Shown: positions 1 to 8,866, numbered from the stretch's first letter. The stretch is 64,000 bases of DNA from Deltaproteobacteria bacterium (GCA_029261795.1 JAJDAP010000108.1:1-64000); one strand, 5' to 3'. Numbers and translations: made by a program. The notes: a model not told the origin generated them from the sequence alone.

Positions 1-516
1 GATTCGCACAGTGCTGGCCGTGCGCTTCATGTGCCGCCGAGCATTCATCAGCACGTAGCGCAGTGCATTGCGCACCTGGGTGGGCGTCTTCAACACCACA
101 TGGTGATACCGGTCCTTCAGGACCGGTCCAGAGCGCGCGAATACTCGATTCACCGCACGCGCGAGGCGCGCGCCCAGTGCATTCATCCCGCGCCCCAGCG
201 CGTCCGCATCCTTCGCTTCCACCAGCAGATGGACGTGATTCGCCTGGATCGAGTAGTGCGCGAGCCGGAAGTCCCCGCGATCGCAGGCCTTGGACCAGGA
301 GCGTTCGAGCTCTCGCACGAGCTTCACGGTTCGAAGCGACGGCACGCCATCGCGCACCTTCAAGGTGACATGGCAGGGATACCGGGAAGCCAGTCCCGTT
401 CGGCGGAGATGCGGGATGCCGGACCCCGGCTGCGGCTTTCGGCCGGCGCCGGGCCGCTTCCCGCCCCACCCGGAGTGTCGCAGTTCGAGCTGTATTCCGG
501 ATGCCTTACGTCGCAT
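1..516 (-). CDS. REP-associated tyrosine transposase (Y1_Tnp), 3' end cut by window edge
   Basis: The frame starts at ATG 516 and runs without a stop to base 1, giving the first 172 residues of a Y1-type single-strand transposase. It aligns without gaps to the first 516 bases of the intact copy at 18231-18923 and shares its GGKRPGAGRKP basic motif and the NHVHLL (HUH) motif. Such proteins nick single-stranded DNA through a catalytic tyrosine and are linked to REP palindromes. The gene points out of the window, so its end and far terminus are unseen. The two copies differ by scattered substitutions, so the duplication is not very recent. Confidence 0.85.
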   Translation of the reverse strand, partial: MRRKASGIQLELRHSGWGGKRPGAGRKPQPGSGIPHLRRTGLASRYPCHVTLKVRDGVPSLRTVKLVRELERSWSKACDRGDFRLAHYSIQANHVHLLVEAKDADALGRGMNALGARLARAVNRVFARSGPVLKDRYHHVVLKTPTQVRNALRYVLMNARRHMKRTASTVRI

Positions 517-867
517 AGTGTTGATAATAGCGATATTATTGAATCGATCAAGAGAAATCGACATCAGATACGCGAAACATCGCTCGGTCCGCCCCACGCC
601 CGCCAGCGCCCTCGACCCTGACCAGAATGCCTAACATCCACGCGAACCATCGCCTCAGAAGCCCTCCGGGAACCGACTCCGCTCGAGAGGGACGGACATT
701 CCCTCCTCGAGACAACGTTCGAGCCGCCCAGGTCCGCCCGAACGCGCGACCATGACCCGATCGACCGGGCAGCCCCCTGGAGAGGCCTCCTGTGCCAGCA
801 GAACGCTGAACTGCTCGACCCGGGTGGCCTGGAATGCGGCAGCGTCGCCTGTGCAGAGCTTCCCCAG
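517..867 (-). repeat. Conserved leader and terminal sequence of the left mobile-element copy
   Basis: From 517 to about 761 this stretch is clearly homologous to 17984-18230 upstream of the second transposase, although neither stretch codes for protein. Beyond 761 similarity fades, but bases 850-867 (TGTGCAGAGCTTCCCCAG) match the inverted end found on both sides of the second copy. I take 867 as the right end of this element. The remainder up to the acyl-CoA dehydrogenase stop at 928 shows nothing recognisable. Confidence 0.6.
524..551 (-). promoter_or_regulatory. Promoter of left transposase copy, near-leaderless
   Basis: On the minus strand TTGATC (complement of 546-551) is followed after 16 bp by TATTAT (complement of 524-529). 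The -10 box is only 7 bases from the ATG at 516, so the mRNA would be leaderless or nearly so. The intact copy has the same arrangement and spacing with different hexamers, which supports it. Inferred from pattern only. Confidence 0.5.
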
Positions 868-927
868 GTGGCGTCTCGCAAATCCTCTCGGTCGCGCCGC
901 ACACCGCTTCGGTCCGGAAGCGCGTGT

Positions 928-2070
928 CTACTCTCGCAGGATGTGCCGTGCGATGGTGAGGATCTGCATCTCCGTCGTGCCGCCGCCAAGTTCCAGGAGC
1001 TTCGCGTCCCGGGCGAGCCGCTCGACGACGTATTCCTGCATGTAGCCGTAGCCGCCGAGGATGTGGATGGCCTCGGTCGCGACGAATGAGCCTGCCTCTG
1101 CCGCGTAGAGCTTCGCAGCGCAGATCTCCTCGACGGAGATGTCCTCGTGCTGGCCAAAGAGAAATCGTCTCACGTTGGTGAGGGCCACGTACATGCGCGC
1201 CAGCCGGCCTTGCACGAGTTGGTAGTTGGCGATGGGCTGCCCACCCTGCACGCGCTGCTTCGCGTAGTCGCGCGCGATCTCGAAGCAGCGCTCGGCAATG
1301 CCATAGGAGAGGGCCGCGATGCCCACTCGCTCGTCGGCCAGGGACTTTCGCACATGGCCGCGATCCGGAATTCCGAGACCTAGCAGGTTCTCCTTCGGGA
1401 CGCGCACGCCGTCGAAGAAGAGCTGGCCAGTCGGCGAGCTCTTCATCCCCATCTTCTCGAAGGGAGCGCCCGCGCTGACACCGGAATGTTCGCGCTCGAC
1501 GAGGAATGGTTGGATGGAGCCGTCAGTTCCCTCGCGCGCATAGACCAGCATGACGTCCGCGTGAGGACCATTGGTGATGAACGTCTTGGTTCCGTCGAGG
1601 ACATAGTCGTCGCCGTCCCGGGTCGCCACGGTCTTCATCGAACGGAGCGCGTCCGAACCGGCCTGGGGTTCGGTCAGGCACCAGGCTCCGATCTTCTCTG
1701 CACGCCGGAGCGCAGGCACGAAACGCGCGATCTGCTCGGGGGTCCCGAGCTTGGCGATGTTGCCCGCGCACAGATCGACGCTGGTTCCGTAACTCATCCC
1801 GAAGCCAGGGTTGATGCGTGCGATTTCGACCATGAGCAGGGTGTGCGCCTGATGCGCGAGTTCGCGGCCTTCGGCTCCCGCGTCGTCTAGAGCCTCAGCC
1901 AGGCCGAGGTCGGCAACCATCTCCCGCATGAACGCATAGGGAAGCTCCGTCCCTGCCTCGAGCTGTGAGGTGAGGGGCTCGAGCCCGGCCGTCAGGTAGT
2001 TCCGGAACTGCTCGCGAAGCAGCCGCTGCGTGTCGCTCGTCCCCATCGTATTTCCGTCCGTCGGAATCAT
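928..2070 (-). CDS. Acyl-CoA dehydrogenase (380 aa)
   Basis: Flavin-dependent alpha,beta-dehydrogenation of an acyl-CoA thioester; cytoplasmic. Family motifs are LTEPQAGSD (residues 132-140) and a C-terminal GGGTTEMQ (362-369). The medium-chain-type catalytic Glu position next to GT is Gly here. Glu247 in the ADERVG segment aligns with the alternative base used by isovaleryl- and long-chain-type enzymes, so it is probably active. The length is normal for the family. The start at 2070 is coupled to a 14-codon leader frame through an ATGA overlap; a second ATG at 2046 is possible. It is the last gene of the TetR-headed polycistron. Substrate unknown. Confidence 0.9.
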   Translation of the reverse strand: MIPTDGNTMGTSDTQRLLREQFRNYLTAGLEPLTSQLEAGTELPYAFMREMVADLGLAEALDDAGAEGRELAHQAHTLLMVEIARINPGFGMSYGTSVDLCAGNIAKLGTPEQIARFVPALRRAEKIGAWCLTEPQAGSDALRSMKTVATRDGDDYVLDGTKTFITNGPHADVMLVYAREGTDGSIQPFLVEREHSGVSAGAPFEKMGMKSSPTGQLFFDGVRVPKENLLGLGIPDRGHVRKSLADERVGIAALSYGIAERCFEIARDYAKQRVQGGQPIANYQLVQGRLARMYVALTNVRRFLFGQHEDISVEEICAAKLYAAEAGSFVATEAIHILGGYGYMQEYVVERLARDAKLLELGGGTTEMQILTIARHILRE

Positions 2071-2111
2071 CCCATGCCGCGCGAATCGCGGATGGTCTCT
2101 TGGTTCGTCAT
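2067..2111 (-). CDS. 14-codon leader ORF coupled to acyl-CoA dehydrogenase
   Basis: ATG 2111 is preceded by a good ribosome site (GAAGGGAAG, minus strand) and encodes MTNQETIRDSRGMG. Its TGA overlaps the downstream ATG as ATGA at 2067-2070. The dehydrogenase itself has no strong ribosome site, so this short frame may deliver ribosomes to it. It could also be the displaced original N-terminus of the dehydrogenase after a frameshift. No family assignment. Confidence 0.35.
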   Translation of the reverse strand: MTNQETIRDSRGMG

Positions 2112-2163
2112 GGGTTCTTCCCTTCGTCTGATGTCATCGTCCGAGCTTCAGCGCCCTTCGCGG

Positions 2164-2994
2164 TCACGCGCCAACGCGACGCGCGAGCTGACCGTTCACC
2201 CAGCCCAGGAGACCCGGCGCGAACCGGGACCAGTAATACAGAACCCAGGCTTCGAGTGAGATCGGCGCTACGACCCGATTGCGCTGCACGGCCCGTAGCG
2301 TGTTCCTTGCGACGCGCTCCGGCGCGTAGCCTCGGCGGCGGTAGAATGCCGCAGTGCGCTCGCGGGTCTCCGGCTCCCCGGCGATTCCGCGAAGCCGCGA
2401 ATTCTCGACGATGGGCGTGTCGATGAAGCCCGGGCAGACGGCGGTGACCCCGATTCCCTGCGGTCGGAGTTCCGCCTGCATCGCCACGGAAAGACCGAGG
2501 ACCGCGGACTTCGTGGCCGCGTAGGCGCTCTGCGCGGGAAGCGGCGCGAATGCAGCGGCGGAAGCAACGTTGACCACATGGCCCGGGTGACCGCGTTTCG
2601 CCATCTCGGGTACGAAGAAGTGGCAGCCATGGATCACGCCGAGGAAGTTGATCCGCGCGATCCAGTCCCAGTCGTCGAGCGTCGTCTCCAGGAACATCCC
2701 GCCTAGACCGACTCCGGCGTTGTTCACCAACAGATCGGCGGGGCCCCACTCCCGGTGGACCCGGTCTGCGAAGCCGGACATCTCCGTGCGTGAGCCGACA
2801 TCTGCGCGCAACGCGAGCACGTCGCAGCCGCCTTCACGTAGCTCGCGTTCGGCATTCTCGAGTTTCGCCTCGTCGACGTCGCAGATCGCGGTGCGCGCGC
2901 CGCGCTCGGCGCAGGCCCGCGCCAGCGCCAGGCCGATGCCGCTGGCCGCGCCTGTTACGACGGCCGTTCTTCCCGCGAGATCTCGAACGTCCAT
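2164..2994 (-). CDS. SDR-family NAD(P)-dependent oxidoreductase (276 aa)
   Basis: Classical short-chain dehydrogenase. The TGAASGIG cofactor loop lies at residues 14-21, NNAG at about 90-93, and a Ser...YAATK catalytic set follows near residues 144-162. It oxidises or reduces a hydroxyl/keto group with NAD(P). The C-terminal tail after residue 225 is longer than in short family members and is hydrophobic (VLYYWSRFAPGLLGW), suggesting membrane contact, as seen in some lipid-acting SDRs. It starts three bases after the upstream hydratase-family gene ends. Likely handles a hydroxyacyl or alcohol intermediate of the same pathway. Confidence 0.88.
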   Translation of the reverse strand: MDVRDLAGRTAVVTGAASGIGLALARACAERGARTAICDVDEAKLENAERELREGGCDVLALRADVGSRTEMSGFADRVHREWGPADLLVNNAGVGLGGMFLETTLDDWDWIARINFLGVIHGCHFFVPEMAKRGHPGHVVNVASAAAFAPLPAQSAYAATKSAVLGLSVAMQAELRPQGIGVTAVCPGFIDTPIVENSRLRGIAGEPETRERTAAFYRRRGYAPERVARNTLRAVQRNRVVAPISLEAWVLYYWSRFAPGLLGWVNGQLARRVGA

Positions 2995-2997
2995 CGG

Positions 2998-3651
2998 CTA
3001 CGAACCGAAGAGCCGGGGCTGCTGTGCGACGAAGCCGCTCTTGGCACTCCCGGGCACGTCCTCGGGGAGCCCGGCAATCCCGAGAGCCGTCCTCTGCGCC
3101 ACCTCGATCAGCTCGCTTTGCGCAACGACCCGATTCACCAGCCCGATCGCCAAGGCCTCGGGGGCGTCGTAGGGCCGACCCGTGAGACACATTTCGCGCG
3201 CAGCTCCGGATTCGATCACGCTTCGCATGAGGTCGTAGGCTGCCGCCGCGCCGAAGCGAACCTGGGGCTGCCCGAAGACGGCCGAACTCGCAGCGAAGCG
3301 GAAGTCGCACATCGCTGCCAGGTCGCAGCCACCGCCGAGGGCGGGCCCGTTCACTGCCGCGATCAGGGGCTTCGCGAACGTGTGGACGCGGCGGTGGTAC
3401 TCGGTCGCCTCCTCGAAGACTTCGTCCATCCCGCCCTCCGCGAACTCCGAACGATCGAATCCCGCGCAGAAGACCGGGCCGGAACCGGTCAGCACGACGG
3501 CACGAACGGAATCGTTGTTCGCGAGTTCGTCCAGCCGCTCGACGAGCTCGGCGCGCAGCGCGCGAGACAATGCGTTTCGTTTTTCCGGGCGGTTCAGCGT
3601 CAGCAATGCGGTGCCGTCCGCTTCGGTGAGGATCGTGAGGGAATCGGTCAC
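2998..3651 (-). CDS. Enoyl-CoA hydratase/isomerase-family protein lacking both catalytic Glu
   Basis: Crotonase-fold protein of 217 residues with the NRPEKRNAL start motif, a CAGFD CoA loop and an oxyanion-hole segment NGPALGGGCDLA. The two hydratase glutamates are replaced: GGGCE is GGGCD and QPE is QPQ. A simple hydratase reaction is therefore doubtful, and isomerase, hydrolase or lyase roles remain open. The C-terminus stops about 40 residues earlier than usual. GTG is the start because it overlaps the patatin stop as GTGA at 3648-3651 and opens directly into the family's N-terminal motif. It is part of the 13-kb polycistron. Confidence 0.82.
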   Translation of the reverse strand: MTDSLTILTEADGTALLTLNRPEKRNALSRALRAELVERLDELANNDSVRAVVLTGSGPVFCAGFDRSEFAEGGMDEVFEEATEYHRRVHTFAKPLIAAVNGPALGGGCDLAAMCDFRFAASSAVFGQPQVRFGAAAAYDLMRSVIESGAAREMCLTGRPYDAPEALAIGLVNRVVAQSELIEVAQRTALGIAGLPEDVPGSAKSGFVAQQPRLFGS

Positions 3652-4451
3652 GCTTCGATCTCCTTGGGTTCTGCCGAGCCGGCCCCGAAGGAATCCCAGT
3701 CGGGGCATGCGGCGAGCGCCTTCTCGGCCGCGCGGTGGCCGGCGTCGATGCAGCAGAGGACGCCATCGAGTGTTGCCCGCACGCGACCGACGGGAAGCGG
3801 TGCGTCGGGATGGATCACGATGAGGCGCCGGCGGCTCGCGCGAGGTACCTCGTGGGGGCCTCGGCTCAGGAGCCGCTTCCAGATTCGGCCGTGCCAATCG
3901 GGGACGACTACCAATGCTCGCTGGCAGCCCGCTTCGAGGACTGCCTCGTAGGGGACATTGTCGACCAGGCCGCCATCTACGTAGTAGCGCCCGCCGATGC
4001 GGATCGGGCGGCCATAGACGCCGGGCAGGTAGTTCGAAGCCATCAGCGAGTCGAAGAACGCCTGGCGATCGTCGAAGCCCTCGAACCAACGCAGCCGACG
4101 TTCGCGAACGGACGTAGCTCCGATGAGCAGCCGCACGCCCGAGTCTTCCATCCCTTCGAAGCGAAGCCTGCGCATCGGGACCTGGCGAACGATCTCGGGG
4201 AAGTTGGACGGGGTGGCGTGGCGCCAGAGGTTCCGCCAGCGAAGCTTGGGCGCCCGCGCAACCGCGAGCCAGAACTCCCGCATCTCGTGAACCTGACCGG
4301 TAGCGATGCACGCTGCGTTCCACGCCCCTGACGACACGCCGGCAACCACCCCGAAGCGCAACCCGCGCGCGTGCAGCGCTTCGACGACGCCCACCTGGAA
4401 TGCGCCACGCAGGAATCCCCCCGAGAGAACCAGCCCGAGGTCGCCCGTCAT
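3648..4451 (-). CDS. Patatin-like phospholipase
   Basis: Ser-Asp dyad acyl hydrolase of 267 residues. The oxyanion loop SGGFLRG is near the N-terminus, the nucleophile elbow is GVSSG, and the dyad Asp lies in VDGGLVDN. Substrates are usually phospholipid or other lipid acyl esters. No signal peptide is visible, so it is probably cytoplasmic or peripheral. ATG 4451 is chosen because it opens just before the first beta strand (MTGDLGLVLSGG); an ATG at 4499 would overlap the upstream gene by 35 bases. It may release acyl groups for the pathway in which it is embedded. Confidence 0.87.
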   Translation of the reverse strand: MTGDLGLVLSGGFLRGAFQVGVVEALHARGLRFGVVAGVSSGAWNAACIATGQVHEMREFWLAVARAPKLRWRNLWRHATPSNFPEIVRQVPMRRLRFEGMEDSGVRLLIGATSVRERRLRWFEGFDDRQAFFDSLMASNYLPGVYGRPIRIGGRYYVDGGLVDNVPYEAVLEAGCQRALVVVPDWHGRIWKRLLSRGPHEVPRASRRRLIVIHPDAPLPVGRVRATLDGVLCCIDAGHRAAEKALAACPDWDSFGAGSAEPKEIEA

Positions 4452-4464
4452 GCGTCGGGCGACC

Positions 4465-5157
4465 TCACGATGCGTCCCCGGTCGTCCCCATCTGCCCATC
4501 GTCCTCGGGGAGCATCGTGCCGAGCAGCCAGTCCCAGAGAGGGAAGGAGACGTTGAAGTTGCCCTTCTCCATCAACGCGAGTTCGTGATGTCGGGTGTGG
4601 TGCCTGCGGAACCAGCCGACCAGGGCCCGTCGGCCTAGCCAGGAATCCTGCCTCAGGTGGTGTGCGAAGTGGAACCACTCATAGACGAAGTAATAGGAGA
4701 GGACACTGGCAAAGAAGAGCCAGGCGAGATTCGCGGAAACCAGGCTGCCGAGCAGCAGCGGAATCGGGAGGTTCACGATCAGCAGTACCGGAAGCGCGAA
4801 CGGCGGGAACAGGACGTAGAAGAGTTCGCGCGGATCTCGGAACGACATGTCGTCGGCGGGATAGAAGACGTGATGTTGGAGCGTGTGGCGCACGTAGAGC
4901 ATCCGCAGCCCGCGCGTCGGGTGATGCATGGGTCCCCGGTGGATCCACCACTCGAAGGCATTCGCGAACACGAAGAAGCCCGGAACGAATAGCCATTCCC
5001 ACCAGAGCGGGTGTTCCAGCAGGGCGACGCAGAGGCAGACGCCGCCGACCGTCGTCACGTTGATGAACGCCCAGTGTGCCCGCCCCGAGTAGCGGGCCGG
5101 GACCTTGGCCATCATTTCGCGCTGCTTCGTGCCCCTTTCCGATTCGGAGGGATTCAT
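4465..5157 (-). CDS. Sterol desaturase / fatty acid hydroxylase family membrane protein
   Basis: Integral-membrane di-iron enzyme of 230 residues. Histidine clusters are HRGPMHH, HTLQHH, HFAHH and HHTRHH, the pattern that binds two irons in this superfamily. About four membrane segments surround them. Known members hydroxylate or desaturate lipids and sterols using O2. The start at 5157 has a strong AGGAGG site and overlaps the upstream alcohol dehydrogenase stop as ATGA. In this operon it could oxidise a methyl or methylene group before oxidation by the adjacent alcohol dehydrogenases, which is an inference from neighbourhood only. Confidence 0.88.
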   Translation of the reverse strand: MNPSESERGTKQREMMAKVPARYSGRAHWAFINVTTVGGVCLCVALLEHPLWWEWLFVPGFFVFANAFEWWIHRGPMHHPTRGLRMLYVRHTLQHHVFYPADDMSFRDPRELFYVLFPPFALPVLLIVNLPIPLLLGSLVSANLAWLFFASVLSYYFVYEWFHFAHHLRQDSWLGRRALVGWFRRHHTRHHELALMEKGNFNVSFPLWDWLLGTMLPEDDGQMGTTGDAS

Positions 5158-6254
5158 GCTTCCTCCTCGAATACGACGCGCGGTCGCACGGCTCTTCCGC
5201 TGGACAACGCCTCGAAGGCGTCGTTCACCTTCTCGAGCGGGTAGTCGGGTCCTGCCATCTCCTCGAGCCGCAGCTCGCCGCGTAGCGCGAGGCCAAACAA
5301 CTTCGGAAAATCCCGTCCCGGATTCGCGGAGCCGTGGATCGAGCCGTGCAGTGATTTGTCCATCAGGAGCGAGAGCATCGGCACGCGTATCTCCTCGGTG
5401 TAGCTCGGCAACCCGACCACCACGGCGCGGCCCCCGGGTGCCAGCGAATCGAATGCCTGCCGAGCGGCCGCACCGCTTCCGACCGCCTCGATGGCCAGGT
5501 CGACCCCGCCGTCGGTAAGCGCGTGGATCGCCGCGATGGGATCGCCGTCTTCCGGCGAGACGAGGTCGGTGGCACCGAGCTCGCCTGCCAGCTGGAGCCG
5601 CTGCCGGTTCGGATCGACGGCCAGGATCCGGCCGGCGCCCGCGATGCGGGCTCCCTGGATCGCCGAGAGTCCAACCCCGCCGCAGCCGAACACCGAGACG
5701 GTCTCGCCCCAGCGTGCAGCGCCCGTGATCGTCGCGGCGCCGAACCCTGTCGTCACGCCACATCCGACGGGACACACCGAACGCAGCGAGAGACCGTCCG
5801 GCACCGGAATCGCCGATCGTTCGCCGATGATGACCCGCTCCGACAAACCCGAGACGCTCATGTAGCGGCCCAGGACCTCGCCACCCAGGGAGAGGGATCC
5901 GTCATTGGCGTTGGTTCGCATGGCCGTGCAGAGATGCACGCGACCGGAGCGGCACCCTCGGCAGGTCCCACAGCTCGGGATCCACGCGATCGCGACGCGT
6001 TCGCCTGCTGAAACGCTGAGGACGCCGGGGCCTACGGACTCGACGATTCCCGACGCCTCGTGACCGAGGACCGCGGGGAACGTGATTCCTTCCCCGGTTC
6101 GCCACACGTGGAGGTCGCTCGCGCAGATTCCGCAGGCCACGATGCGCACGAGCAGCTCGCCAGGCCCAGGCTCCCGCACTGTGATCTCTTCGATGCGAAG
6201 CGCTGCGCCCTGCTCGTGGGCCACGGCAGCCCGAGCTCGCAATCCCCCGCTCAC
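5154..6254 (-). CDS. Zinc-dependent alcohol dehydrogenase, class III-like (366 aa)
   Basis: Medium-chain NAD(P) dehydrogenase. It has CGICASD and GHEASG catalytic-zinc motifs, a structural-zinc set CGTCRGCRSGRVHLC, and a GCGGVGLSA nucleotide-binding loop. The long middle region and the VGCGVTTG segment resemble class III/benzyl alcohol-type enzymes. GTG 6254 is the start because it overlaps the neighbouring dehydrogenase stop as GTGA and places the core fold at the usual distance from the N-terminus. The frame stays open far upstream, but that extension lies antisense-like inside the next gene and is not coding. Probably oxidises an alcohol made by the adjacent hydroxylase. Confidence 0.87.
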   Translation of the reverse strand: MSGGLRARAAVAHEQGAALRIEEITVREPGPGELLVRIVACGICASDLHVWRTGEGITFPAVLGHEASGIVESVGPGVLSVSAGERVAIAWIPSCGTCRGCRSGRVHLCTAMRTNANDGSLSLGGEVLGRYMSVSGLSERVIIGERSAIPVPDGLSLRSVCPVGCGVTTGFGAATITGAARWGETVSVFGCGGVGLSAIQGARIAGAGRILAVDPNRQRLQLAGELGATDLVSPEDGDPIAAIHALTDGGVDLAIEAVGSGAAARQAFDSLAPGGRAVVVGLPSYTEEIRVPMLSLLMDKSLHGSIHGSANPGRDFPKLFGLALRGELRLEEMAGPDYPLEKVNDAFEALSSGRAVRPRVVFEEEA

Positions 6255-7291
6255 GACGGTTCCCCCGGGAGCAGTGCCAGCCGCACGGGATCGTTCCGAC
6301 GGCTCGCCAGATCGTCGAGCGCCTCGGCCGCACGCCCGAGCGGGTAGCGCGCGGTGATGGATCCCGAGAGGTCGAGCTTGCCGGTGGCCGTGAGTTCGAT
6401 CACACGGTCGAGTTCCGCGCGCGTGTAGCCCATCGAGCCCAGCACCCCGATCTCCTTGCCGACGAAGGAGACGAGGGGACCCAGCTCGGGCGACTCCATG
6501 CCGACCCCTCCCACGATCACACGCCCTCCGCGCGCCACCGAGGCCATCGCGAGTTCGACCGAAGCCTTCTTGCCGGCGTAATCGATCACCAGCTCGGGGC
6601 CCTCGCCGCCCGCGGCCTGACGGATCGCCTTGCGCGCGTTCGCCACGCGCACATCCACGCAGGCGTCGGCTCCGGCCTCCTCTGCCTTGCGCAAGGCTCC
6701 TTCGCTGGCGTCGGCGGCCACGATCGTCTTGGCGCCTAGCAACCTGGCCAGCAGGATGGCGTGGTGGCCGACTCCGCCGCAGCCGACGACGGCAATCCGC
6801 TCTCCGCCGCGGATTCCCGCGCGCGTGGCGACGGCGTGGTAGGCCGTGGCCACCGCGTCGGCGAGGATGGCCCCGTGCTCGAAGGGAATCTCGGCCGGAA
6901 GCGGCAGCACGCATGAGGCCGGGACCACGATCTTCTCGGCGAAGGTGCCATCGCGCGCCATGCCGAGGATCCGCGCCCTCGGGCAGAGACCCAGGTGGCC
7001 GGCCTCGCAGGCCGGACATTCACCGCAGGTTTCGCTCGGCAGCAGCAGCACGCGGTCGCCCTCGGCGAAGTCGGAGACGCCTTTCCCGACCGCGTCCACG
7101 ATCCCGGCGCCTTCGTGCCCCATGATCACGGGGAGCGTCGGAACCGGGAGGGCTCCACGCGCGGCGTGCACGTCGGTACCGCACACGCCGGCTGCCTGGA
7201 CGGCCACGCGAATCTGCCCCGCTCCCACTTCGGGCTCGGGTGCATCCTCGATCCGGATCTCTGACCCTTCGTAGAGACGAACCGCCTTCAT
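6251..7291 (-). CDS. Zinc-binding alcohol dehydrogenase (346 aa)
   Basis: A second medium-chain dehydrogenase, not a close copy of its neighbour. It has GVCGTDVH and GHEGAG (catalytic zinc), CGECPACEAGHLGLC (four structural-zinc cysteines), and GCGGVG for NAD(P). It is of usual length and complete. The start at 7291 has a clear AGGAGAAG ribosome site. Two dehydrogenases in series suggest sequential or stereospecific oxidations in one pathway. The precise alcohol is unknown. Confidence 0.87.
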   Translation of the reverse strand: MKAVRLYEGSEIRIEDAPEPEVGAGQIRVAVQAAGVCGTDVHAARGALPVPTLPVIMGHEGAGIVDAVGKGVSDFAEGDRVLLLPSETCGECPACEAGHLGLCPRARILGMARDGTFAEKIVVPASCVLPLPAEIPFEHGAILADAVATAYHAVATRAGIRGGERIAVVGCGGVGHHAILLARLLGAKTIVAADASEGALRKAEEAGADACVDVRVANARKAIRQAAGGEGPELVIDYAGKKASVELAMASVARGGRVIVGGVGMESPELGPLVSFVGKEIGVLGSMGYTRAELDRVIELTATGKLDLSGSITARYPLGRAAEALDDLASRRNDPVRLALLPGEPS

Positions 7292-7306
7292 CGACTTCTC
7301 CTACTC

Positions 7307-8866
7307 CTATTCGGCGCCATGGACGCCGCGCTCCTGATCCTTCCACCATGGCTCGCGCAGTGCGCGCCGCAGGATCTTGCCGACGCCACTCTTCGGGAGC
7401 TCCGCGAGAACGTCGATGGCCTTCGGCACCTTGAAGCGTGCCAGGTGCTCCTTGCAGAAAGCGATCAGCTCGTCCGGCTCCGCGCCATGACCGGGGCGCA
7501 AGGTGACGGCCGCTCTCACCGCTTCGCCCCACTTCGGATCCGGAACCGCGAAGACGGCGCACTCGGCAACCGAAGGATGCTCGGATAGCGTTCCTTCGAT
7601 CTCGGCGGGGTAGACGTTGAAGCCACCCGTGATGATCTTGTCTTCCTTGCGATCGGCGAGGAAGACATAACCTTCCGCATCCATCCGACCGAGATCGCCA
7701 GTCCGCAGCCAGCCGTCACGCAGGCGTTCGCGGTCGAGTTCCGGGCGCTTCCAGAAGCCGGGCGTCGCCCAGGGTGCGCAGACGCAGATCTCGCCCACCT
7801 CGCCCGGCGCGAGCGGAGCCCCGTCGTCCGCGCAGATGCGGACCTGGGCGAAGGCAGCACACTCGCGCCCGACGGAACTGAGCTTCTCGTCCCCGGCTTC
7901 GAGTGAGGCCACGTGCTCGTCGGGGCCCATGAAGGTGTTGAGCCCGTACGCCTCGGTCTGCCCGAAACCGGTATAGAGGACCGGGCCGAGTCGCTCGAGG
8001 GAGCGGCGCACCAGGGCGGGAGCGGCGGGAGCGGCGGCATAGACGACGGAGCGCAGACTCGAGAGGTCTGCCTCGGCTGCGTCGGGATGATCGAGGAGCA
8101 TGCGCAGCAGCGTCGGGATCACGAGGATCATCGTCACACGATGCTGGGCGATGGCACCTAACATTACCTTCGGGTCCGCCGCCGGGAGGATCACCAGGGT
8201 CGCCCCCGCGACCCAGCAGGCGTCCATCGCCCGGCCACCGAAGTGGCTGAGTGCGAGCTGGCCGAGCAGTCGATCTTCGGGGCCGACCCGGAATGCCGTG
8301 GCCCAGGCGCCCATCGCTGCCGCGACGCTCGCGTAGCTGTGCGTGACACCCTTCGGATGCCCGGTCGTGCCCGAGGTGTAGAGAATCTGCGCGAGCGAAC
8401 CGGGCGGCCGATCGATCGCCAGGGGCTCCGTCAGCTCAGCATCGGCCAGGGCGCCGAGATCGGTGGCCTCGTCGGATTCCGCGAGTGCGAGAGCCATCGC
8501 GCCGCTTCCCGCAGCGAGCTTCGCGCGCGGGGTTTCGCCCGCTCCGAGGGCCACGACGAAGCGGGCCTCGGAATCCCGAACCATGAACTCGTGCTCTGCT
8601 CCGGTCAGGGCGCCTAGCAAAGGCACCAGCGCTCCCCCCGCTCGAGCGACCGCGATCACCATCTCGACGTACTCGATCCGGTTCTCCTGCACGACGGCCA
8701 CGCGCTCCCCGGGTGTCAGACCGAGACCGATCAGTGCCCGCGCCAGCCGCGTGGCGCGCGCGTCGAGCTCGCCGAAGGTCCGGCGGCGTTCGCCGTCTAC
8801 GAGCGCGACCCGGTCGGGCCAGCGCCTCGCGGCGCGTGCGGGGTAGTGCGCGTAGGGATGGATCAC
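7307..8866 (-). CDS. Acyl-CoA synthetase (AMP-binding, 519 aa)
   Basis: Adenylates a carboxylic acid and transfers it to CoA. Motifs are YTSGTTGHPKG (P-loop-like A3), GFGQTEAYG (A5), RTGDLGRMD (A7), KIITGGFNVYP (A8) and the catalytic lysine near the C-terminus in PKSGVGKILRR. GTG 8866 overlaps the citrate-synthase-like stop as GTGA and opens on HPYAHYPARAARRWPD, a typical N-terminus. It is the probable entry step of the pathway. Chain length and class of substrate cannot be told from the sequence. Confidence 0.92.
   Translation of the reverse strand: MIHPYAHYPARAARRWPDRVALVDGERRRTFGELDARATRLARALIGLGLTPGERVAVVQENRIEYVEMVIAVARAGGALVPLLGALTGAEHEFMVRDSEARFVVALGAGETPRAKLAAGSGAMALALAESDEATDLGALADAELTEPLAIDRPPGSLAQILYTSGTTGHPKGVTHSYASVAAAMGAWATAFRVGPEDRLLGQLALSHFGGRAMDACWVAGATLVILPAADPKVMLGAIAQHRVTMILVIPTLLRMLLDHPDAAEADLSSLRSVVYAAAPAAPALVRRSLERLGPVLYTGFGQTEAYGLNTFMGPDEHVASLEAGDEKLSSVGRECAAFAQVRICADDGAPLAPGEVGEICVCAPWATPGFWKRPELDRERLRDGWLRTGDLGRMDAEGYVFLADRKEDKIITGGFNVYPAEIEGTLSEHPSVAECAVFAVPDPKWGEAVRAAVTLRPGHGAEPDELIAFCKEHLARFKVPKAIDVLAELPKSGVGKILRRALREPWWKDQERGVHGAE

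Noticed and set aside
5158..7019. N-terminal extensions making very long fused proteins (for example 5154-7019, 7307-9313, 10925-13198, 19232-20950, 38727-41597)
   Set aside because: Each extension is an open frame inside a neighbouring real gene in another phase. The family N-terminus begins at the NTGA overlap or at a ribosome site, so no fusion is implied.
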